Positions 26,653 to 34,805 of a DNA stretch of 64,000 bases are shown in pieces. The notes below the pieces were generated by a model. The model was not told where the DNA came from. It did not search any database and saw nothing but the letters and a program-made list of their open reading frames with translations. The stretch covers positions 1 through 64,000 of the forward strand of contig CALRKY020000010.1 of the NCBI GenBank assembly GCA_943368345.1, given 5' to 3'. Every line of letters starts with the position of its first letter. Within the stretch, counting starts at the first letter, position 1. Both the position numbers and the translations under genes were made by a program. The stretch comes from JADCGM01 sp943368345. Lineage in GTDB: Bacteria > Pseudomonadota > Alphaproteobacteria > Sphingomonadales > Sphingomonadaceae.

Positions 26653-27453
26653 ATGTTCTGGCCAAAACTGGATGCCGAACCCGGTGCGCTGGAGTTTCTG
26701 AAGCAGCAGCCCTATGCCCATCGCGGCCTGCATGATGCCGCCGCCGGAATCCCTGAAAACAGTCTCGCCGCCTTCGATCGGGCGATTGCCGCCGGGGTTG
26801 GCATCGAGCTGGATGTCCGGCTGACCCGTGACGGTGATGTTATCGTCTTCCATGATGCAACGCTCGACCGGCTGACCGATACGACCGGGCCGGTGCATGC
26901 CCGTAACCGCGATCAGCTGCGCCGCATCCACATCGCCGGAACCGACAACCGGATCATGACGCTGCACGATACGCTCATTCATATCGGCGGTCGGGTCCCG
27001 GTGTTGATCGAGGCAAAGACCGACGGAATCCCGCAGTATCAGCCCGTTTGTTTTGCGATCCGCCGAGCGCTGGAAGGGTATCAAAGCCCGGCGGCCGTCA
27101 TGTCATTTGATCCCCGGCTGACCGGCTGGTTCTACCGCCATCACCCCAAGGTCGTGCGCGGACTGGTGATGACCGAGGAAGACCGCAAGCCGCTGTCGCG
27201 GTGGAATTTGCGCAAGCGCATCAAACGGCAACTGATCATCTCGCACTCCCATCCGCATTTCCTCGCTTATGACATTGGCAGGCTACCCTCCGACGTGACG
27301 GCGCAGGCCAGGGCGCAGCGGCGGCCGGTGCTGACCTGGACGGTGCGGACGCATGAACAGCATGTGCTGGCAGCGGCCAATGCCGATGAGGTGATTTTCG
27401 AAGGGCGGGTTCCTTCGGCCCGGTCGGGACCCCGAGTCGCACCGCGCGCATGA
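26653..27453 (+). CDS. Glycerophosphodiester phosphodiesterase
   Basis: The 266-residue protein has AHRGLHD near residue 22 (catalytic His-Arg), ENSLAAFDRAI, GIELDVRLTRDGDVIVFHDATLDRLT (metal-binding Glu-x-Asp and the second His) and VLIEAKTDG. These are the GDPD active-site landmarks in a TIM barrel. It releases glycerol-3-phosphate from deacylated phospholipids. No signal peptide is seen, so it is likely cytoplasmic. It starts eight bases after the RidA gene and overlaps the next gene by four. Confidence 0.9.
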   Translation: MFWPKLDAEPGALEFLKQQPYAHRGLHDAAAGIPENSLAAFDRAIAAGVGIELDVRLTRDGDVIVFHDATLDRLTDTTGPVHARNRDQLRRIHIAGTDNRIMTLHDTLIHIGGRVPVLIEAKTDGIPQYQPVCFAIRRALEGYQSPAAVMSFDPRLTGWFYRHHPKVVRGLVMTEEDRKPLSRWNLRKRIKRQLIISHSHPHFLAYDIGRLPSDVTAQARAQRRPVLTWTVRTHEQHVLAAANADEVIFEGRVPSARSGPRVAPRA

Positions 27454-28577
27454 CCGTGACCGCGCGCGTGGTTGCCCGCGCCGCCGACATTGCCGCCGCC
27501 GACTGGGATGCCTGTGCCGGGACGGCCAATCCGTTCGTCAGCCACGCCTTCATCGATGCGCTCGAACAGTCAGGCAGCGCCGTCGACGAAGCGGGCTGGC
27601 GACCGATCCACATCGTCGTGGACGATGCGGACGGACATCCTGCCGCCATTGCGCCCGCCTATTTGAAGTCACATAGTCAGGGCGAATATGTCTTTGATTT
27701 CGCTTGGGCCGATGCCTTTCAGCGGGCCGGCGGGCGTTATTATCCCAAACTTCAGATCGCGTCACCGTTCAGCCCGGTGCCGGGGCCGCGCCTGTTGCTG
27801 CGCGACGACGCCGATGCGCCGGCCCTCATCGCCGCCATTGAGTCAGCGGTGGCGCAGTGGAACCTATCGTCCGCCCACGCGACCTTTGTCGATCCGGCCC
27901 AAATTCCGGTCTTTGAAGCAGCTGGCTGGCTGATCCGGACGGGCGAACAATTTCACTGGACCAATGACAGTTACGCCGATTTTGACGGCTTCCTGGCCGC
28001 GCTATCGTCCCGCAAGCGGAAGGCGATCCGCCGGGAACGCACCGCCGCGCAGGATGGTATCGAAATCGTGCACCTGACCGGCGCGGCGATCACCGAGGCG
28101 CATTGGGATATATTCTGGACCTTCTATCAGGACACCGGTGCCCGGAAATGGGGGCATCCCTATCTGACCCGCGCGTTTTTCTCGATGCTCGGCGAGCGAA
28201 TGGCGGAGAAGGTGCTGCTGATCCTTGCCAAGGACGGGGAGCGGGTGATTGCCGGTGCGCTCAACCTGATCGGTGCCGATACGCTCTATGGGCGCTATTG
28301 GGGGTGCAGCGAGGACCGGCCCTTCCTGCATTTTGAGCTCTGCTATTATCAGGCGATAGATGCGGCGATTGCGCGGGGTCTTCAGCGGGTTGAGGCGGGT
28401 GCCCAGGGGCATCACAAGCTGGCGCGGGGCTATCTGCCGGTTAAAACCTGGTCAGCCCATCATATCGCACACCCCGGCCTCAAACGGGCCATTGCGGATT
28501 TCCTGGAGCGGGAGCGGGCGGCGATTGCGGCGGACATTGACGCCATCAACGAGATGACCCCGTTCCGGCGCGGATGA
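27450..28577 (+). CDS. FemAB-like acyltransferase (DUF482, peptidogalycan family)
   Basis: The 375-residue protein matches the DUF482 pattern: NPFVSHAFIDALEQSGSA near the start, YVFDFAWADAFQRAGGRYYPKLQIASPFSPVPGPRLL, and a second GNAT-like half with SSRKRKAIRRER, FWTFYQDTGARKWGHPYLTRAFF, YGRYWGCSEDRPFLHFELCYYQAID and GAQGHHKLARGYLP. The family is distantly related to FemAB aminoacyl transferases and GNAT enzymes. The natural substrate is not established. It closes the DUF3572-HAD-RidA-GDPD run and overlaps GDPD by four bases. Confidence 0.85.
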   Translation: MTVTARVVARAADIAAADWDACAGTANPFVSHAFIDALEQSGSAVDEAGWRPIHIVVDDADGHPAAIAPAYLKSHSQGEYVFDFAWADAFQRAGGRYYPKLQIASPFSPVPGPRLLLRDDADAPALIAAIESAVAQWNLSSAHATFVDPAQIPVFEAAGWLIRTGEQFHWTNDSYADFDGFLAALSSRKRKAIRRERTAAQDGIEIVHLTGAAITEAHWDIFWTFYQDTGARKWGHPYLTRAFFSMLGERMAEKVLLILAKDGERVIAGALNLIGADTLYGRYWGCSEDRPFLHFELCYYQAIDAAIARGLQRVEAGAQGHHKLARGYLPVKTWSAHHIAHPGLKRAIADFLERERAAIAADIDAINEMTPFRRG

Positions 28578-28591
28578 TCCGCCCGGAGACC

Positions 28592-28876
28592 TCAAGCGGC
28601 CTGGCGCATCCAGTCGCGGGCTGAACGCTGGGCGGCGGCGATCTCGGCGGCGCTCATCTCTCCCGCGATCTCGGCGCGATCAATCTGGGCACGACGATCA
28701 CCACGCAATGCTGCGAGGTTGAACCATTTGTGCGCCTCGATCAGGTCGACATCGACACCGTGATCACCAACCGAATAGGCGACGCCCAGATCATAGAGCG
28801 CGGCAACCTGCCCTTTGCGGGCCGCATCGACCCTTGCGGTGACAAACACTTCCTGACCTGCAACTCCCGAACCCAT
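28592..28876 (-). CDS. Short Sel1-repeat protein
   Basis: The 94-residue protein has one clear Sel1/TPR-like unit, AALYDLGVAYSVG...DLIEAHKWFNLAALRGDRRAQ, the AHKWFNLAA being diagnostic, followed by a helical tail ending WMRQAA. There is no signal peptide. Such short Sel1 proteins usually act in protein-protein contacts, and the partner is unknown. It converges on the FemAB-like gene with a 14-base gap. Confidence 0.75.
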   Translation of the reverse strand: MGSGVAGQEVFVTARVDAARKGQVAALYDLGVAYSVGDHGVDVDLIEAHKWFNLAALRGDRRAQIDRAEIAGEMSAAEIAAAQRSARDWMRQAA

Positions 28877-28949
28877 CTATCCGTCCTTCCTGCGGTGCAC
28901 GACTGATGGCAGCACTGTGCAGAGCGAAGTTCGAAAAAATGGTTAACAA

Positions 28950-30095
28950 TCAGCGCATGACGGCGTGCAGCCCTTCGGCCAACTGATCGAGGCAGGATTC
29001 GGTTACGTGAAGATGCGGGGCAAACCGCAGTGATGCCCCGCGCTGGCTGAGGTAAATCTGCCGCTGCCGGAGGTCACCGATCAGATCACCGGAATAGTGA
29101 TCGGGCAGACGAGCCCCAAGGATGTGGTTGCTCCGCAAACCGACTGGCGGCAGCGCAAAACCGAGAGGCAGCAGCAGGTCCGTGACCCGTTGATTGACCC
29201 GCCCCAAACTTTCCGAAATCGCCGGGATGCCCCAATCCGCCAATTGGGAGAGCGCGGCAATGGCGCCCGGCAATGCAGCAACGCAGGCTTCGCCCACGTC
29301 AAAGCGGCGCGCGCCCGGGCGATAGTCATCGGTATAGTCCATCAGCCGGGCGAAGTCGGTGGCATTGGCGCGGCCGAGCCACCCTTCCTCCAGCGGGCGG
29401 GCACCGCGCCAGCGTTCCGACACGAACATCAGGCCAAAGCCATAGGGGCACAACAGCCATTTATAGCCGGCGGACACCATGAAATCGGGGGCGACCCGTT
29501 CCAGATCAAATGGCATGGCACCGAGCGATTGCGTCAGGTCCAACACCAGGATGATGCCAAGGTCACGGCAACGATCGGAAACCGCGACAAGGTCAACCGA
29601 CGCCCCGTTGGTCCAGTGGCAGTTGCCAAGTGAAGCGACCTTCATGCCGGTGCGGAGTTGGGAGAGGATCGCAGCGGTCCAGTCCCCATCAACGGGGGTC
29701 GGAACCGTTGCAATCGTCGCTCCGGTCTGCGCCGCCACGCGCCGCCAGGGGAAGACGTTGGACGGAAATTCGTCGGCCAGGAGCAAAATCTGATCGCCGG
29801 GTCGGAGGGTCGGTTCAATCGCCCGCGCCGCCGCGCTTAGCCCGTAGCTGGTGGCCGGTATGACTGCATAGCCGTCCGCATCGCCGCCAAACAGCGACGC
29901 AGCGATATGCCGGATCTGGTCCGCGTCGGCGAAAAAGTCATCGGCAGTGCGTTCCCAGGGCCGGGATTTTGCGGTGGCCGACGTGAGCAGGGCAGCCGTT
30001 GTCGCGGAAAGCTGGGGCGCGTTTGTCGCCGTGTTGAAATAGGCGAAACCGGTGGGGATATCGAACAAGTGGCGTTGGGAACCGATGGCAAACAT
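28950..30095 (-). CDS. PLP-dependent aminotransferase, class V
   Basis: The 381-residue fold-type I enzyme has an N-terminal YFNTATNAPQLS, substrate/PLP region VIPATSYGLSAAAR, the ring-stacking ADEFPSN, LVLDLTQSLGAMP (Asp186 contacts the pyridine nitrogen), and VSAGYKWLLCPYG with Lys212 as Schiff-base lysine. Class V includes cysteine desulfurases, kynureninases and isopenicillin-N epimerase-like proteins. The pattern is closest to the last group, and the substrate is unknown. It follows panC by 35 bases on the minus strand, behind AGGA, so the two may be co-transcribed. Confidence 0.83.
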   Translation of the reverse strand: MFAIGSQRHLFDIPTGFAYFNTATNAPQLSATTAALLTSATAKSRPWERTADDFFADADQIRHIAASLFGGDADGYAVIPATSYGLSAAARAIEPTLRPGDQILLLADEFPSNVFPWRRVAAQTGATIATVPTPVDGDWTAAILSQLRTGMKVASLGNCHWTNGASVDLVAVSDRCRDLGIILVLDLTQSLGAMPFDLERVAPDFMVSAGYKWLLCPYGFGLMFVSERWRGARPLEEGWLGRANATDFARLMDYTDDYRPGARRFDVGEACVAALPGAIAALSQLADWGIPAISESLGRVNQRVTDLLLPLGFALPPVGLRSNHILGARLPDHYSGDLIGDLRQRQIYLSQRGASLRFAPHLHVTESCLDQLAEGLHAVMR

Positions 30096-30130
30096 GGCGT
30101 ATCCTGAGTTGGATTATCGGTGTTGGCGGA

Positions 30131-30991
30131 TCACGGCTTCGGCGGCAGGCCAACCGGGATATTGTCGATCAGCCGGGTTCCGCCCAGTCGGGCCGCCGCG
30201 AGCAGTCGGGCGGGACGATCAAGTCGATTAAGCGGCGCCAGGGTCTCCACATCGCGCAGGTCAACATAGTCGATTGGCCCGAAGCCGAGCTGGGCAAGAT
30301 GTGACACAGCCGACGCCAGCGTTTCGCCAACCGGCTTCCCCGCCTCAATTGCTGTCCGCGCCGCCTGTAACGCGCGCGGCAAGGCGACGGCCCGGCTGCG
30401 TTCATCCGCCGACAAATAGGCATTGCGGGAGGAGAGCGCGAGGCCGTCCGCTTCCCGAATGGTTGGAACCCCGATCACGTCGGTTGGGATGTTGAGGTCC
30501 TGCACCAGTCGCTTGATCATCAGGAATTGCTGATAATCCTTCTCACCGAAAATCGCGGTGTCGGCCCCGGCCAGGATCAGAAGTTTGGCAACCACCGTGG
30601 CGACACCGTCAAAATGGCCGGGTCGTGCTGCACCGTCGAGATCGGCGGTCAGGCCAGACACGCTGACCAGTGTCGCAAAGCCCGCCGGATAGATTTCCGC
30701 GACGTCCGGGGCGAACAGCAGGTCGCACTGGGCCGCGTTCAATGCAGCAATATCGGCGGCCTCCCGCCGCGGATAAAGGTCCAGGTCCTCATGCGCTGCG
30801 AACTGCCGGGGGTTGATGAAAATCGTCACGATGACCCGGTCGGCGCGCCGCTGACCCTCCGCAACCAGCGCCAGATGTCCGGCATGCAGCGCCCCCATTG
30901 TCGGCACAATCGCAACGCTCTCCCCCACCGCACGCCATTGGGCGACGGCAAGGCGCAGTTCGGCGACCGTTCGAACCACAGGCAGGGTCAT
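30131..30991 (-). CDS. panC: Pantothenate synthetase
   Basis: The protein has 286 residues from ATG 30991, preceded by GGAGG; the longer frame to 31069 overlaps the mipZ start and is rejected. Signatures: VPTMGALHAGHLALV (HIGH-like), VTIFINPRQF, FDGVATVVAKL, FGEKDYQQFLMIKRLV and GLALSSRN. It condenses pantoate with beta-alanine using ATP, in pantothenate and coenzyme A synthesis. It is divergent from mipZ, with 69 bases between the starts that must hold both promoters. Confidence 0.96.
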   Translation of the reverse strand: MTLPVVRTVAELRLAVAQWRAVGESVAIVPTMGALHAGHLALVAEGQRRADRVIVTIFINPRQFAAHEDLDLYPRREAADIAALNAAQCDLLFAPDVAEIYPAGFATLVSVSGLTADLDGAARPGHFDGVATVVAKLLILAGADTAIFGEKDYQQFLMIKRLVQDLNIPTDVIGVPTIREADGLALSSRNAYLSADERSRAVALPRALQAARTAIEAGKPVGETLASAVSHLAQLGFGPIDYVDLRDVETLAPLNRLDRPARLLAAARLGGTRLIDNIPVGLPPKP

Positions 30992-31060
30992 TCGTACCTC
31001 CAATTGACAGCGCCATTTACCCGCCGCAAAGCGGCGCGGGCAAATCAGTTTGGGGTGGCG

Positions 31061-31858
31061 ATGGCGCACATCATCGTATTGGGCAATGAGAAAGGCGGAA
31101 CCGGCAAGTCAACGACGGCGGTTCATATCGCCGTTTCGCTTGTCCACGCCGGGCTGCGCGTCGGGGCGATTGATATCGATGCCCGGCAGAGAACCTTTGA
31201 CCGGTACCTGGAGAATCGCCGCCGCTATGCCGGTCGCGCCGGTCTGGAATTGCCGACACCTGACAACGTGGTGATCCCGGATCATAGCGAAACGCTCGAC
31301 CGGGCCCGGCTGCATACCGAGATTGAGAAATATGCCGGTCATGACGTGATCGTCATTGACACGCCGGGGCGCGATTCCGTGCTCGGGCGGGCGGCGCTGG
31401 CGCGGGCGGACACGCTGGTCACGCCGCTCAACGACAGTTTTGTCGATTTCGACCTCATCGGTCAGGTTGATCCGGAATCCTTCAAGGTGATCCGCCCGAG
31501 CTTTTATGCCGAGATGATCTGGGAAGCGCGAAAACAGCGCGCCCGGGCCGATGGCGGCACGGTAGACTGGGTTGTGCTGCGCAACCGGCTGTCCTCGCTG
31601 GAGGCGCGCAATATGCGCCGGGTCGGCAATGCGCTGGATGAACTGGCCAAGCGCGTCGGATTCCGCGTGATCGCAGGTCTGACCGAGCGGGTGATTTACC
31701 GCGAATTATTCCCGCGCGGCCTGACGCTGCTGGACATTGCGGTGATGGACGATGCCAGCATGAGCCATATCGCCGCCCGGGCCGAACTCCGGTCGCTGGT
31801 GGACAGTTTGGCATTGCCCGCACTGGCACCTGCGGAGCGAAGGACCGCATCAGCATGA
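31061..31858 (+). CDS. mipZ: Division-plane positioning ATPase MipZ
   Basis: The protein has 265 residues from ATG 31061. It has a ParA-family deviant Walker A, NEKGGTGKSTTAVH (Lys11 and Lys16), DIDARQRTFDRYLENRR, Walker B VIDTPGRDS, VTPLNDSFVDFDLIGQVDP, WVVLRNRLSSLEARN and RVIYRELFPRGLTLLDI. These stretches match MipZ rather than chromosome-segregating ParA. In Caulobacter, MipZ forms a gradient from the ParB-bound poles and blocks FtsZ assembly there, placing division at midcell. It shares a four-base overlap with the J-domain gene downstream. Confidence 0.93.
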   Translation: MAHIIVLGNEKGGTGKSTTAVHIAVSLVHAGLRVGAIDIDARQRTFDRYLENRRRYAGRAGLELPTPDNVVIPDHSETLDRARLHTEIEKYAGHDVIVIDTPGRDSVLGRAALARADTLVTPLNDSFVDFDLIGQVDPESFKVIRPSFYAEMIWEARKQRARADGGTVDWVVLRNRLSSLEARNMRRVGNALDELAKRVGFRVIAGLTERVIYRELFPRGLTLLDIAVMDDASMSHIAARAELRSLVDSLALPALAPAERRTASA

Positions 31859-32124
31859 CCAAGTTCATTCTGTTTGCAGCCCTGCTCGTTGCTGTGTTCC
31901 TGTTTGTTTCCGGGCAATTGAAGTCTGGTCGCAATCGGTTGAGCCTTGCAGAGGCAAGGGATGTGCTCGGCCTGCCGGTCGATGCCGATGCGGCGGCGGT
32001 TCGGGCCGCCCACCGGCGGATCGTGGCCCTGGTCCATCCTGACAAGGGCGGCAGCGCCGAACTCACCGCCCGGGTCAATGCCGCGCGGGATGCCTTGTTG
32101 ACGGCGTTGAAGGACAGTGCGTGA
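31855..32124 (+). CDS. Membrane-anchored J-domain protein
   Basis: The 89-residue protein has one N-terminal membrane helix (about residues 4-20), then a short J-domain-like segment SLAEARDVLGLPVDADAAAVRAAHRRIVALVHPDKGG with the HPD motif at 61-63. It lacks helix IV-rich regions of full DnaJ and resembles the short DnaJ-like/TIM14-type anchors found in alphaproteobacteria. The likely role is to recruit DnaK at the membrane. It is coupled to mipZ (ATGA overlap) and to the phosphomutase downstream (GTGA overlap), so any link to division is only by position. Confidence 0.85.
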   Translation: MTKFILFAALLVAVFLFVSGQLKSGRNRLSLAEARDVLGLPVDADAAAVRAAHRRIVALVHPDKGGSAELTARVNAARDALLTALKDSA

Positions 32125-33503
32125 CCCATAATTTCCACCCAACCACGCTCCGGGAATATGACATCCGCGGCGTTATCGGCGAAACACTGGGGACCGATGA
32201 TGCCAAGGCCATTGGTCTGGGGTTCGGCACCCGCGTGCGCCGCGCCGGGGGCAACCGGGTCAGCGTCGGCTATGACGGCCGTCTGTCGTCACCAGCGCTG
32301 GAGGCGGCGCTGGTGGAAGGGCTGCGCGCATCGGGCTGCGATGTGGTGCGGATCGGCCTTGGCCCAACGCCGATGCTCTATTGGTCGGTGCATGAATTGC
32401 AAACCGATGGCGGCGTTATGATCACTGGCAGCCACAACCCGCCCAGCCACAACGGCTTCAAGATGATGCTCGGTCACGGACCGTTTTACGGGTCCGACAT
32501 CAAGGGTATCGGCGAAATGGCAGCCACCGGGGATTGGGAAACCGGGTCGGGCGGGGTTGAGTCGGTCGATATCGCCGACCGTTATGTCGACCGACTGCTG
32601 AAGAATTTCGACGGGCATCCGTACCGGATCGCGTGGGATGCCGGGAACGGCGCGGCCGGACAGATTGTCGAGAAACTGACCGAGCGCCTGCCCGGAGAGC
32701 ATGTGCTGCTGTTCACCGATATCGACGGCAATTTTCCGAATCATCACCCGGACCCGACTGAGGAAAAGAACCTGGTTGATCTGCGGGCGGCGGTTGCAGA
32801 TGGTGAGCTGGACTTTGGCATTGCATTTGACGGCGATGGCGACCGGATCGGTGCCATTGACGGCAAAGGCCGGGTGATCTGGGGGGATCAACTGCTGACC
32901 ATATTGGCGGAGGATGTGCTTGCCGCCGTACCGGACGCGACGATCATCGCCGACGTCAAAGCCAGCCAAGCGCTGTTCGACCATGTGGCGGCCCGGGGCG
33001 GCAAACCGCTGATGTGGAAGACTGGCCATTCGCTGATCAAGGCCAAGATGAAGGAAACCGGCAGCCCGCTCGCCGGAGAGATGAGCGGCCATATATTTTT
33101 CGCGCACGACTATTACGGGTTTGACGATGCGCTTTATGCCGCTGTCCGGCTGATCCGGGCCGTGTCGAAGCAGGGAGGGTCGCTGACCGCGCTCAAGTCG
33201 GCGATGCCGGTGATGATCAACACGCCGGAGCTGCGGTTCCAGTGCGATGATACCCGCAAATTTGCGGTGGTGGCCGAAGTGCTGGCCCGGCTGCGGGCGA
33301 GCGGTGCCAATGTGGACGAGACCGACGGGGCCCGGGTCAACACCGCCGATGGCTGGTGGTTGCTCCGGGCCTCCAACACCCAGGATGTTCTGGTTGCGCG
33401 TGCCGAAGCAGCAAGCGATGCTGCCTTGCAGCGACTGGTAGCGCAGATCGATGCGCAACTGGCGGCCAGTGGCGTAAATCGGACTGCGGTTGCAGGGCAT
33501 TAG
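32121..33503 (+). CDS. pgmG: Phosphoglucomutase/phosphomannomutase PgmG-type
   Basis: The 460-residue protein starts at GTG 32121, overlapping the J-domain gene by four bases. Alpha-D-phosphohexomutase motifs: REYDIRGVIGETL, the phosphoserine loop VMITGSHNPPSHNGFK, the metal loop FDGDGDRIGAID, and GEMSGHIFF sugar-binding loop. The last domain contains ARVNTADGWWLLRASNTQ, where the usual SGTEP-type RxSxT phosphate site reads RASNTQ. In Sphingomonas, PgmG makes glucose-1-phosphate and mannose-1-phosphate for exopolysaccharide and LPS. A plain ManB/AlgC assignment would be equally compatible with what I see. Confidence 0.88.
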   Translation: MTHNFHPTTLREYDIRGVIGETLGTDDAKAIGLGFGTRVRRAGGNRVSVGYDGRLSSPALEAALVEGLRASGCDVVRIGLGPTPMLYWSVHELQTDGGVMITGSHNPPSHNGFKMMLGHGPFYGSDIKGIGEMAATGDWETGSGGVESVDIADRYVDRLLKNFDGHPYRIAWDAGNGAAGQIVEKLTERLPGEHVLLFTDIDGNFPNHHPDPTEEKNLVDLRAAVADGELDFGIAFDGDGDRIGAIDGKGRVIWGDQLLTILAEDVLAAVPDATIIADVKASQALFDHVAARGGKPLMWKTGHSLIKAKMKETGSPLAGEMSGHIFFAHDYYGFDDALYAAVRLIRAVSKQGGSLTALKSAMPVMINTPELRFQCDDTRKFAVVAEVLARLRASGANVDETDGARVNTADGWWLLRASNTQDVLVARAEAASDAALQRLVAQIDAQLAASGVNRTAVAGH

Positions 33504-33523
33504 CCCCTCGATCAAAGTTTTTG

Positions 33524-33584
33524 TGCAGTGCAGCAAAAAATGTCTTGAAACCGAAACGCGCCTCACTTATGTTGCAGTGCAGCA
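33524..33584 (+). promoter_or_regulatory. Two direct repeats TGCAGTGCAGCA, candidate PhaR operator
   Basis: The identical 12-base word TGCAGTGCAGCA occurs at 33524-33535 and 33573-33584, 49 bases apart, both between pgmG and the phasin start. PhaR, the repressor of phasin and PHB genes in alphaproteobacteria, is known to bind TGC/GCA-rich repeats. The match to PhaR is inferred from position and composition. Confidence 0.5.
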
Positions 33585-33607
33585 TGAGCAATGCAGGAGC
33601 GAATCTG

Positions 33608-34288
33608 ATGACCACCAACCCAAATAAGCCAGCGCGCGTCCGCGGACCGAACGGGCATTTTCTGCCCCGCACCGCCGCCGTCGTTGAAGCAACGGTTGCC
33701 GTCGAAACCCCGGCCGAGGTTGTTGCCCCGGTCGTCGTCGAGACTGTTGTCGTTGAACCCGTTGCCGCAGTTGTTGTTGAAACCCCCGCGGCTGTTGCCG
33801 CCCCCCAGGAGAAAATCACCATGGCTACCAAGATCCAGGACACCGTGAAAACCCAGGCCGATGCTTTCGTCGCTCAGGGCAAGGCTGCGTTTGAGCAGGC
33901 TTCGACCCGCGCCAAGTCGGCTTTCGAGCAGGTTCAGAAGGCCGCTGGCGAGCTGAACGAATTCAACAAGGGCAATGTCGAGGCGATTGTCGCATCGAAC
34001 AAGGCTGCCTTTGCCGGCGTGCAGACGATGGCGCAGGCATCCGTTGCCTACACCAAGTCGTCGGTTGAAAAGACCACCGCTGTTGTGAAGACGCTGGCCG
34101 CTTCGAAGTCGCCGAACGAATTCATCACCACCGGCACCGAATTCGCCAAGGCGCAGTTCGATGCAGCTGTTGCTGAAATGTCCAAGTCTTCGGAGACCTT
34201 TCTGAAGATCGTTGGCGAAGTGTTCGAGCCGCTGTCGAACCGCATGGCGCTGGCTGCTGACAAGGTTGCCAAGGCTGGCGCGCGCTAA
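33608..34288 (+). CDS. Phasin family protein with an unusual N-terminal extension
   Basis: The protein has 226 residues from ATG 33608 (AGGAG eight bases before). Residues 72-226 are a classic alpha-helical phasin: TQADAFVAQGKAAFEQASTR, NEFNKGNVEAIVASNKAAF and NEFITTGTEFAKAQFDAAVAEM. Residues 1-71 are a low-complexity Val/Ala/Glu/Pro-rich extension after a basic KPARVRGPNG. A second ATG at 33821 (MATKIQ) has its own AGGAG nine bases upstream and would give the standard-size 155-residue phasin, so two products may be made. Phasins coat polyhydroxyalkanoate granules. Two TGCAGTGCAGCA repeats lie upstream and a strong terminator follows. Confidence 0.88.
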   Translation: MTTNPNKPARVRGPNGHFLPRTAAVVEATVAVETPAEVVAPVVVETVVVEPVAAVVVETPAAVAAPQEKITMATKIQDTVKTQADAFVAQGKAAFEQASTRAKSAFEQVQKAAGELNEFNKGNVEAIVASNKAAFAGVQTMAQASVAYTKSSVEKTTAVVKTLAASKSPNEFITTGTEFAKAQFDAAVAEMSKSSETFLKIVGEVFEPLSNRMALAADKVAKAGAR

Positions 34289-34313
34289 ACCGCGCTCCGG
34301 ACGGATAGGAATC

Positions 34314-34342
34314 GGGCGGTGGTGAAAGCCACCGCCCTTTTT
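34314..34342 (+). terminator. Intrinsic terminator after the phasin gene
   Basis: GGGCGGTGG (34314-34322) pairs perfectly with CCACCGCCC (34329-34337) around a six-base loop, followed by TTTTT. It is the best-formed terminator in the window and lies 25 bases after the stop. Confidence 0.85.
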
Positions 34343-34412
34343 CGTTTGTATGCCCCGCCTCTTTGCGCCGCGCCTCTTGTCGCAGCCGGGGGCGGTGCCA
34401 TATCATGCCGCT

Positions 34413-34742
34413 ATGACAGATGATCCTAACCGGCGAGACGATGGCAATGGTCAAACCGGCGTTGCCACCAAAACCAAGCCGCGGACCAAACGCCCTTCGC
34501 TGTACACGGTGTTGTTGCTGAACGACGACTACACCCCGATGGAGTTTGTCGTCCTGTGCCTGCAACGGTTTTTTCGGATGGGCATGGAAGACGCCACCCG
34601 CGTCATGCTGCACGTCCACCAAAAGGGCGTCGGCGTGTGCGGTGTCTTCACCTACGAAGTCGCCGAAACCAAGGTCAACCAGGTCCTCGACTTCGCCCGA
34701 AAACACCAACACCCGCTGCAATGCACGATGGAAAAGGCGTAG
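34413..34742 (+). CDS. clpS: ATP-dependent Clp protease adaptor ClpS
   Basis: The protein has 109 residues from ATG 34413; the frame is open 21 codons earlier, but that part overlaps terminator-proximal DNA. ClpS core: YTVLLLNDDYTPMEFVV, the N-degron pocket residues in NDDYTPMEF, MLHVHQKGVGVCGVFTYEVAETK. The first 25 residues are a charged flexible arm, as is usual. ClpS delivers proteins with destabilising N-terminal residues to ClpAP. No clpA lies next to it here. Confidence 0.95.
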   Translation: MTDDPNRRDDGNGQTGVATKTKPRTKRPSLYTVLLLNDDYTPMEFVVLCLQRFFRMGMEDATRVMLHVHQKGVGVCGVFTYEVAETKVNQVLDFARKHQHPLQCTMEKA

Positions 34743-34805
34743 GCAGGTTTCGATACCGGCGTAGCGGTCAGGTGTGCGCGTGGGCTGTTCGCCGCTACAA
34801 TGTCG

